From the NCBI GenBank assembly GCA_900770875.1, contig CAAGLV010000069.1, forward strand, positions 1-39,671: a DNA stretch of 39,671 nt, in the 5' to 3' direction. A program made the translations under genes and the position numbers. The notes below the pieces were generated by a model that did no database searches, had not been told where the DNA came from, and was given only the letters and a program-made list of their open reading frames with translations. Of the stretch, positions 34,044 through 39,671 are shown piece by piece (position 1 is the stretch's first letter; each line of letters begins with the position of its first letter). The stretch comes from Flavobacteriales bacterium. GTDB lineage: Bacteria > Bacteroidota > Bacteroidia > Flavobacteriales > Weeksellaceae.

Positions 34044-36071
34044 ATGAAAAAAATAACAACTTCTCTACTAATTTTAGCAGGATTTGCTACAACTAATTTA
34101 GTTTTAGCACAAAATAACAAAGCAATAGATACATCCTTAATGGATACATCTGTTCGCCCACAAGACGATTTTTACACTTATGTAAGTGGTAATTGGATGA
34201 AAACAGCAAAAATACCAGCTGATAAACCAACTTGGGGAAGCTTTAATAAACTAGCAGAAGATACAGATAATAATTCGCTATTAATTTTAAAGAATATATT
34301 AAACGAAAAATTTGCCGAAGGAACCGAAGGTAAAAAAATTCAGGATTTATACGCTTCTTATACCAATTTAGCAAAACGTAATGCCGATGGCATAAAACCA
34401 ATTCAAGCAAATTTAAATAAAATTGATGCCATTAAAAATATGGCCGATTTACAAAACTATTTAATTTCGGTTACAAAAGATGGCGATAATTTAATTTATG
34501 GTTGGGGGATTGATGCCGACTTAAAAGATTCTAAAATGAATGCCATCTATTTAGGAAACGCAGCATTAGGATTAGGTAGAGATTATTATCAAAAAACAAA
34601 CGATAAAAACACCGAAACTTTAGCCGAATACCAAAAGTATGTAGCATCTATGCTTAAAGAATTAGGCTATAAAAATCCCGATAAAACAGCAAAAGAAATT
34701 ATTAATTTCGAAAAACAAATTGCAGATACTTATTTAACAAACGAGCAAATTCGCGATGCAACTTTACAATACAATCCTAAAACAATTGCCGAACTTTCTT
34801 CGTTAGTTAAAAACGTTAATTTACCAAATTACCTAAAACAAGTTGGTGTAAACACAGATCAAGTTATTATAGGAGAAATTAACTTTTATAACAACTTCGA
34901 TAAATTATTTAACAATACTAATTTACCAGTAATTAAAGATTATCTAAAATTTCATTTATTAAACGGAAGCGCTTCGTATTTAAGCGAAAATTTAGACAAT
35001 AAAAAATTCAATTTCTTCGGTAAATATTTAAGAGGACAACAAGAGCAAAGAGCTTTAGATAAAAGAGCGTTCCAAATTATTGACGGAACTTTAGGAGAAG
35101 CTTTTGGTAAATTATATGTCGAAAATTATTTTCCTGCAGAAGATAAAGCTAAAATGGTCGAATTAATCGATTATTTAAAGAAAAGTTTTGATATCCACAT
35201 TAAAAATTTAACTTGGATGTCGCCAAAAACAAAAGAAAAAGCGTTAGAAAAATTACATAAATTTACTGTAAAAGTTGCTTATCCAGATCAATGGAAAGAT
35301 TATTCTGATTTAAATATTGTTGCCGAAACCAAAGGCGGAACATTATACCAAAACTTACAAAATGTTGCAGAATGGCAATACAAGCAAGATTTAAATAAAA
35401 TTGGTAAACCGGTTGATAAAACAGAATGGGGAATGACTCCACAAACGGTTAACGCTTATTACAATCCGTTAAATAACGAAATTGTTTTTCCTGCTGCAAT
35501 TTTACAACCTCCATTTTTTAATCCAAAAGCCGATCCGGCAGTAAACTTTGGTGGAATTGGATCTGTAATTGGACACGAAATGTCGCATGGATTCGACGAT
35601 TCGGGTGCGCAATTTGATGCCGACGGAAATTTAATTGATTGGTGGACGCCAGAAGATAAAGCAAATTTCGAAAAAGCAACAACAGCTTTAGCTGCGCAAT
35701 ATGATAAATACGAACCTATTAAAGGTGTTTTTGTAAACGGAACTTTTACAAATGGCGAAAATATTGCCGATTTAGGTGGTGTTAATATTGCTTTTGATGC
35801 TTTACAATTGTATTTTAAAGATCATAAAAAACCAGGATTAATCGACGGATTTACACAAGATCAACGTTTCTTCTTAAGCTGGGCAACTGTTTGGAGAACT
35901 TTATCGAGCGAAAAATACATCGTTAATCAAGTAAAAACAGATCCTCATTCGCCTGGATATTACAGAAGTTTTGGACCTTTAGTTAATACTGACGCTTTTT
36001 ATGAAGCTTTTGAAGTAAAACCTGGAGATAAACTTTACAAAAAACCAGAAGATCGTATTAAAATTTGGTAA
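34044..36071 (+). CDS. M13 family zinc metallopeptidase (neprilysin/PepO-like), exported
   Basis: 675 residues with a signal peptide (MKKITTSLLILAGFATTNLVLAQ). Substrate-domain beginning MDTSVRPQDDFYTYVSGNWMK is typical. The zinc site HEMSH lies near residues 511-515 within VIGHEMSHGFDDSGAQFDADG, and the third ligand Glu in NGENIADLGGV (about 572). The C-terminal NTDAFYEAFEVKPGDKLYKKPEDRI is the family's hallmark ending. Cleaves small peptides in the periplasm or at the cell surface. It is a single gene with a terminator after it; upstream lies the end of the ABC export operon with a terminator between. Confidence 0.94.
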   Translation: MKKITTSLLILAGFATTNLVLAQNNKAIDTSLMDTSVRPQDDFYTYVSGNWMKTAKIPADKPTWGSFNKLAEDTDNNSLLILKNILNEKFAEGTEGKKIQDLYASYTNLAKRNADGIKPIQANLNKIDAIKNMADLQNYLISVTKDGDNLIYGWGIDADLKDSKMNAIYLGNAALGLGRDYYQKTNDKNTETLAEYQKYVASMLKELGYKNPDKTAKEIINFEKQIADTYLTNEQIRDATLQYNPKTIAELSSLVKNVNLPNYLKQVGVNTDQVIIGEINFYNNFDKLFNNTNLPVIKDYLKFHLLNGSASYLSENLDNKKFNFFGKYLRGQQEQRALDKRAFQIIDGTLGEAFGKLYVENYFPAEDKAKMVELIDYLKKSFDIHIKNLTWMSPKTKEKALEKLHKFTVKVAYPDQWKDYSDLNIVAETKGGTLYQNLQNVAEWQYKQDLNKIGKPVDKTEWGMTPQTVNAYYNPLNNEIVFPAAILQPPFFNPKADPAVNFGGIGSVIGHEMSHGFDDSGAQFDADGNLIDWWTPEDKANFEKATTALAAQYDKYEPIKGVFVNGTFTNGENIADLGGVNIAFDALQLYFKDHKKPGLIDGFTQDQRFFLSWATVWRTLSSEKYIVNQVKTDPHSPGYYRSFGPLVNTDAFYEAFEVKPGDKLYKKPEDRIKIW

Positions 36072-36082
36072 TCAACATAAAA

Positions 36083-36112
36083 AAAATCCTTTAGCAATTG
36101 CTAAAGGATTTT
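36083..36112. terminator. Bidirectional terminator between PepO-like and Nfu-like genes
   Basis: AAAATCCTTTAGC pairs with GCTAAAGGATTTT, a perfect 13-bp stem over an AATT loop, serving convergent genes on both strands. Confidence 0.85.
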
Positions 36113-36132
36113 ATATTTTATCTAAATATATT

Positions 36133-37014
36133 TTATCCGTTAACGGCTTCAACATTTTCTACTACATCTGGCATCATTTGTTTTAAAATACCTTCGATTC
36201 CGTTTTTTAAAGTTGCCGTAGAAGAAGGACATCCCGAACAAGCTCCTTGTAATAACATTTTTGCTGTACGTGTTTCTTCATCAAACTCAATTAACTCGAT
36301 ATTTCCACCATCATTTGCAACTGCTGGTTGAATATATTCGTCTAAAATTGCTTTAATTTGTTCTTCTACGTTAGAAAATTCTTCTCTTGGTTTTACAAAA
36401 ACTTCTTCTGGTGCTTCTGTTTTAAATTCGTAAGCTTCGTCAAAAACAATTCCGCCTGCTTGTAAATAATTTAAAATAAACGAACGAACATCCATTGTCC
36501 AAAGATTCCAATCTTCTTCTTCATTCTTAGTTAAAGAAACGTAATTTTCGGCAATAAAAATTTCTTCTACAAATGGATATTCCTGATAAATTGCAACAGC
36601 TAAAGGAACTCCGGCAGCTTTTTCTTTTGCTTTAATTTCGATAATTTCCGGAACCAACATTTTATTGGCTACAAACTTCATTACACCAGGATTTGGTGTC
36701 ATTTCGGCATATAACGTAAAAGGTTGTTTCTTTTGCTGATAAAGTACAATTCCTTCTTCTAAATGCTCTTCGATAATTTCTTGTAAATCGTCTTTTACAT
36801 CTTCCCAACTTACCATTTCTACTTTTTCTATCGCAACAAAATTAGCTGTAATAAAAACTTTCTGAATAAATGGTATCGTTAGTAAAACTTGTGCAAGTGG
36901 AGATTCGGCTGCAATAGAATCTTTTGTAAATTCTACTCCGCCTTGTGTTAATGTTTCGTCGCAAACAAACTTTAACACATTTTCATTAGGTGTATTTTCT
37001 GTATATACTCTCAT
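36133..37014 (-). CDS. Nfu-type Fe-S cluster carrier with two Nfu_N domains and NifU C-terminal domain
   Basis: 293 residues, cytoplasmic. Residues 1-85 and about 100-190 are two copies of the same Nfu_N-like fold: compare YTENTPNENVLKFVCDE and YAEMTPNPGVMKFVANK, then IPFIQKVFITANFVAIEK and YPFVEEIFIAENYVSLTK. The C-terminal NifU-like domain (about 215-290) has VANDGGNIELIEF and the CxxC motif C259-S-G-C262 that binds a 4Fe-4S cluster and delivers it to apoproteins. Divergent from the gamma-carbonic anhydrase gene; its -7 box TAAATTTG lies only 8 bases before the ATG. Confidence 0.92.
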   Translation of the reverse strand: MRVYTENTPNENVLKFVCDETLTQGGVEFTKDSIAAESPLAQVLLTIPFIQKVFITANFVAIEKVEMVSWEDVKDDLQEIIEEHLEEGIVLYQQKKQPFTLYAEMTPNPGVMKFVANKMLVPEIIEIKAKEKAAGVPLAVAIYQEYPFVEEIFIAENYVSLTKNEEEDWNLWTMDVRSFILNYLQAGGIVFDEAYEFKTEAPEEVFVKPREEFSNVEEQIKAILDEYIQPAVANDGGNIELIEFDEETRTAKMLLQGACSGCPSSTATLKNGIEGILKQMMPDVVENVEAVNG

Positions 37015-37022
37015 AATTGATA

Positions 37023-37030
37023 CAAATTTA
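37023..37030 (-). promoter_or_regulatory. Promoter -7 element of the nfu-like gene (TAAATTTG)
   Basis: Minus-strand TAAATTTG, perfect TAnnTTTG, 8 bases before the ATG at 37014; predicts a leader of only a few nucleotides. Confidence 0.5.
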
Positions 37031-37045
37031 ATGGATTTAGTTGTA

Positions 37046-37053
37046 TATTTTTG
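37046..37053 (+). promoter_or_regulatory. Promoter -7 element of the gamma-carbonic anhydrase-like gene (TATTTTTG)
   Basis: Perfect TAnnTTTG, 22 bases before the ATG at 37076. Divergent from the nfu-like promoter. Confidence 0.5.
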
Positions 37054-37075
37054 TTGATGTATAATAATTTTTTAA

Positions 37076-37588
37076 ATGGGAATAATAAAAGAATTAAATG
37101 GGAAGCATCCTCAGTTTGGCGAAAACTGCTTTATTGCAGATAATGCAGTAATTGTTGGTGATGTACAAATGGGAAACGATTGCTCGATTTGGTTTTCGGC
37201 CGTAATTCGTGGCGATGTGCACTTTATTAAAATGGGAAATAAGGTAAATATACAAGATAATGCAACAATACATGCTACCTACCAAAAATCGCCAACTGTA
37301 ATTGGTAATAATGTTTCGATTGGACATAATGCCATTGTACACGGTTGTACAATACACGATAATGTTTTAATAGGAATGGGCGCTATTGTTATGGACGATT
37401 GCATTGTAGAATCGAATAGTTTAGTTGCTGCCGGAGCCGTTGTTACTAAAGGTACACATATTAAAGAAGGCGAACTTTGGGCTGGTATGCCAGCTAAAAA
37501 AATTAAAGATGTTCCACCAAGTTTAAAAGAAGGCGAAATAGAACGTATTGCCAATAATTATTTAATGTATAGCAGTTGGTATAAATAA
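37076..37588 (+). CDS. Gamma-carbonic anhydrase family hexapeptide-repeat protein
   Basis: 170 residues of left-handed beta-helix repeats (IADNAVIVGDVQMGNDCSIWF, KVNIQDNATIHATY, VIGNNVSIGHNAIVHG...). The three His that bind zinc between subunits in gamma-class enzymes are present at H66 (NATIH), H84 (IGHN) and H89 (IVHG). The tail (MPAKKIKDVPPSLKEGEIERI) is the family's C-terminal helix. Whether it has carbonic anhydrase activity is uncertain, since many homologues (YrdA, PaaY) have weak or other activity. Predicted cytoplasmic. Monocistronic, with a terminator directly after. Confidence 0.88.
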   Translation: MGIIKELNGKHPQFGENCFIADNAVIVGDVQMGNDCSIWFSAVIRGDVHFIKMGNKVNIQDNATIHATYQKSPTVIGNNVSIGHNAIVHGCTIHDNVLIGMGAIVMDDCIVESNSLVAAGAVVTKGTHIKEGELWAGMPAKKIKDVPPSLKEGEIERIANNYLMYSSWYK

Positions 37589-37589
37589 G

Positions 37590-37617
37590 AAAAAGCAGAA
37601 ATTAATTTCTGCTTTTT
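37590..37617. terminator. Bidirectional terminator between gamma-carbonic anhydrase-like and M15-like genes
   Basis: Perfect palindrome: AAAAAGCAGAAATT followed by AATTTCTGCTTTTT. It overlaps the end of the convergent gene on the minus strand. Confidence 0.85.
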
Positions 37618-38203
37618 ATCTTCTTACAACTATGTGATAGCATTTACTTTGTCTTTCTTTCACAAAATATAATCGACCCGAATTTTCGAACGATTTTAAT
37701 ATGCGATGCAACGCCTGATCTAAATTTGCATTTGGTGCACGATGATGATTAAAACGCACATACGAAATATCAAATGCAGCACCGTAATTATGAGCACTAT
37801 TATTTGATGAAGCATTAGAGTTAATTCCTCTTAATTTATCTTGATCGTTTATTGTACGAGTTAACGATGTTACAACAAAAAAGTTTTGACCTGTTGTTTT
37901 AACAAATTCGCGAGCGATATCTCTTAATGCTTGGTTTGCTCTTGGTACTAAATAAGGATGACTATGTGTTAAATCGGCAGTTCGCCAACCGTAACCTCTT
38001 TGTTTTACCTTAACTAAATTACCTCTGTTAACGTGTTTATTTAAATCTGATTTTGAATTAATCAAACCTAAATTATGAGATTTTGCAGCATTTAAATGTT
38101 TAATATAATCTTCGGTTGGTGGGATAATTACACGCTTTTGAGCATTTAATTGCGAAAAACAAAAAATGAAAAAAACGGTTAAATAAACTATTTTTCTAAA
38201 CAT
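37616..38203 (-). CDS. Secreted DUF5715/M15-like peptidase-fold protein (copy 1)
   Basis: 195 residues with a signal peptide (IVYLTVFFIFCFSQLNAQ). The core SLTRTINDQDKLRGINSNAS then NNSAHNYGAAFDISY carries the S-x-H-x(6)-D zinc signature of M15/LAS-type peptidoglycan peptidases, and a late KCYHIVVRR supplies a possible third ligand His. This matches the DUF5715-like group common in Bacteroidota. It probably acts on cell-wall peptides in the periplasm; activity is not proven. It lies next to a paralogue with the same order of motifs, so the pair arose by duplication. Confidence 0.78.
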   Translation of the reverse strand: MFRKIVYLTVFFIFCFSQLNAQKRVIIPPTEDYIKHLNAAKSHNLGLINSKSDLNKHVNRGNLVKVKQRGYGWRTADLTHSHPYLVPRANQALRDIAREFVKTTGQNFFVVTSLTRTINDQDKLRGINSNASSNNSAHNYGAAFDISYVRFNHHRAPNANLDQALHRILKSFENSGRLYFVKERQSKCYHIVVRR

Positions 38204-38295
38204 ACTGCAAAAATAATAGTATCAATTAATTTTTTTACACAATTTTAAAATTTTATCCGCATAAAATTCGCTCATAAAAAGAAATCTTATAAAAT

Positions 38296-38961
38296 TTACA
38301 TTTCCTTTTCGGTATTTCTAATCGTTACATGAAAACATGGCTGTCCACGTTCTTTTATAAAATAAATTTTACCTTGCTCTTTTAACTGATTTAAAATTCC
38401 TTCTGTCATACGCTCTAAAGCATAATTTCGTCCTGTAACTTCATTATATTTATTGTACGAAATATCAAACGAAGCTCCGTAATTATGTGCACTATTTCCT
38501 TTTGCTGCATTTCCGTTAACGCGTCGTAATTTATTTTGGCTCGCTATAGTCCTAGTTAATGAAGAAATACTTAAATCTTTACCTGTTTCTTTATAAAAAC
38601 TAGATGCAATTTCTTGCAACAATAAATAAGCTGGCTGATTTAAAAAGGCACGGCTATGTGTTAATTTCTGTAATCGATAGCCCTCTCCTACTTCAGGAAC
38701 CGGAACCAATTTATTTTCGAGAACTAACGAATCCATGTGCTCATCACTTTCTATAATCGGTACATTAAATGATTGTGCTTCGTGTATATGATCTTCGTAA
38801 GTAATTTTTTTTATTTCGGGTGCTAAACTCTTTTCTTCGGTGGTTGGTTCACTCAAAAAAGAAGTATATTTATTTAATTGATTTACCTCTTGATTTACAC
38901 TTGTTTGTGCTGCTAAATAACTACTACTTATTAAACTTAAGGCTAATAAAAATATCTTCAT
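38296..38961 (-). CDS. Secreted DUF5715/M15-like peptidase-fold protein (copy 2)
   Basis: 221 residues with a signal peptide (FLLALSLISSSYLAAQ). It shares with the neighbour the stretch SLTRTIASQNKLRRVNGNAA, GNSAHNYGASFDISYNKYNE and a C-terminal PCFHVTIR, so the same metal site (S-x-H-x(6)-D and a final His) is present. The N-terminal region is longer and differs (acidic linker TTEEKSLAPEIKKITYED). The two genes are on the same strand, 92 bases apart, and probably form a transcription unit; this copy is upstream. Likely periplasmic peptidoglycan hydrolase; function inferred. Confidence 0.78.
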   Translation of the reverse strand: MKIFLLALSLISSSYLAAQTSVNQEVNQLNKYTSFLSEPTTEEKSLAPEIKKITYEDHIHEAQSFNVPIIESDEHMDSLVLENKLVPVPEVGEGYRLQKLTHSRAFLNQPAYLLLQEIASSFYKETGKDLSISSLTRTIASQNKLRRVNGNAAKGNSAHNYGASFDISYNKYNEVTGRNYALERMTEGILNQLKEQGKIYFIKERGQPCFHVTIRNTEKEM

Positions 38962-39120
38962 TTTAATTTATCATTTCAAGGATTGCTAATTTATTCACTA
39001 TCACGTTAAATAAAACCAAACAATTACTTAAATTATTATTAATTATTCCCTAAAATACTAAATAATTTTATATAAAAGTTATAAAACACAAAACAATTCA
39101 TTATTATCTCTCAAAATCAC

Positions 39121-39128
39121 TATTTTTG
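39121..39128 (+). promoter_or_regulatory. Promoter -7 element of the amidase gene (TATTTTTG)
   Basis: Perfect TAnnTTTG, 37 bases before the ATG at 39166. No TTTG -33 box was seen. The rest of the 204-base gap from 38962 holds AT-rich sequence with nothing else recognisable. Confidence 0.5.
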
Positions 39129-39165
39129 CAAATCATATTATCTTAACTATTTATAAGTTTTCGAA

Positions 39166-39671
39166 ATGGCAAAAGTTAAAGTTGGAATGGTACAAATGAC
39201 TTGTACTAAAGACAAACAAGAAAATTTAAATAAAGCGATCGAGCAAATACGAGTAGCAGCAGCGAAAGGCGCTCAGATCGTATGTTTACAAGAATTATTT
39301 ACATCATTATATTTCTGCGATGTTGAAGATTACGATAACTTTGATTTAGCAGAAGCTATTCCTGGGCCATCAACAGATGCCTTATCAGTTGTAGCCAAAG
39401 AATTAGGGGTTGTTATAATCGCGTCTTTATTTGAAAAACGTGCACAAGGTCTTTATCATAATACAACTGCAATTTTAGATGCAGATGGTGAATATTTAGG
39501 AAAATACCGTAAAATGCATATTCCAGACGATCCTGCATTTTATGAAAAATTCTACTTTACACCAGGAGATTTAGGCTATAAAGTATTCTCTACTAAATTC
39601 GGAAAAATTGGGGTTTTAATTTGTTGGGATCAATGGTATCCAGAAGCTTCTCGTATTACAGCTTTAATGGG
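39166..39671 (+). CDS. aguB: N-carbamoylputrescine amidase-type carbon-nitrogen hydrolase, 3' end outside window
   Basis: 168 codons are visible of a family near 290 residues. The nitrilase superfamily catalytic triad is intact: E43 in CLQELF, K116 in KYRKMHIPDDP and C153 in LICWDQWYPEA. The stretch MHIPDDPAFYEKFYFTPGDLG is the hallmark of N-carbamoylputrescine amidases, which make putrescine from the agmatine pathway. The usual partner, agmatine deiminase, would be expected just beyond the right edge but is not visible. A promoter box lies 37 bases upstream. The assignment to this subfamily is strong on motif order; the gene name assumes the agmatine route. Confidence 0.88.
   Translation, partial: MAKVKVGMVQMTCTKDKQENLNKAIEQIRVAAAKGAQIVCLQELFTSLYFCDVEDYDNFDLAEAIPGPSTDALSVVAKELGVVIIASLFEKRAQGLYHNTTAILDADGEYLGKYRKMHIPDDPAFYEKFYFTPGDLGYKVFSTKFGKIGVLICWDQWYPEASRITALM

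Noticed and set aside
1..39671. CRISPR, tRNA, rRNA or mobile element
   Set aside because: No regularly spaced repeats, cloverleaf sequences, rRNA blocks, transposase or integrase genes were recognised. The short repeats found are terminators or regulatory sites.

Overview
The window is low-GC DNA (roughly one third G+C by eye). It reads as chromosomal sequence from a member of the Bacteroidota, most likely class Flavobacteriia. Three things point there: several genes carry the Bacteroidota-type promoter element TAnnTTTG; A-rich stretches rather than strong Shine-Dalgarno sites precede most starts; and the protein set fits the group (DUF2795, tandem Nfu_N scaffold protein, SecA with a large lineage insertion, YpdA, DUF5715-like proteins, ABC-2 permeases encoded with TolC and HlyD). 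I cannot name the genus. I saw no rRNA, tRNA, CRISPR array, phage or insertion sequence. No stretch over 300 bases lacks a gene.

Layout. 1-5120 (- strand): 5'-part of a succinate-semialdehyde-type dehydrogenase overlapping a YqiA-like esterase, then secA and a DUF2795 protein. 5300-10562: nitronate monooxygenase/FabK-like flavoprotein (+), AraC regulator, MBL-fold hydrolase and GreA-like coiled-coil protein (-), ABC-F ATPase (+). 10604-16720: SGNH-like membrane-anchored protein, two exported thioredoxin-fold proteins, DUF4268 protein, MliC-like lipoprotein, an ATP-cone/PD-(D/E)xK fusion, PhnA-like and YHS proteins, then two adjacent decayed genes (GNAT acetyltransferase and DUF1697). 16843-23035 (-): a complete efflux operon, tetR-tolC-adaptor-RND pump, with an easily read promoter bracketed by two operator-like repeats. 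23150-29085 (+): YpdA-like reductase, SAM methyltransferase, CPA2 antiporter, DNA polymerase IV, lipoprotein beta-carbonic anhydrase. 29210-33946 (+): TolC-HlyD-two ABC-2 permeases, with no ATPase gene. 34044-39671: M13 metallopeptidase, Nfu-type Fe-S protein, gamma-carbonic-anhydrase-like protein, two tandem M15-like (DUF5715-type) secreted proteins, and the 5' part of an N-carbamoylputrescine amidase-type nitrilase.

Most of the window is ordinary chromosomal housekeeping and envelope biology. The points most worth a second look are: three genes whose TAnnTTTG box lies exactly 4 nt before the ATG, which predicts leaderless mRNAs; the duplicated operator around the tetR promoter; a palindrome inside the araC promoter spacer; an ABC-2 export operon without its own ATPase; the ATP-cone/nuclease fusion; and a YpdA homologue lacking the Cys described next to the first glycine motif. 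I did not find a clear case for an entirely new system.
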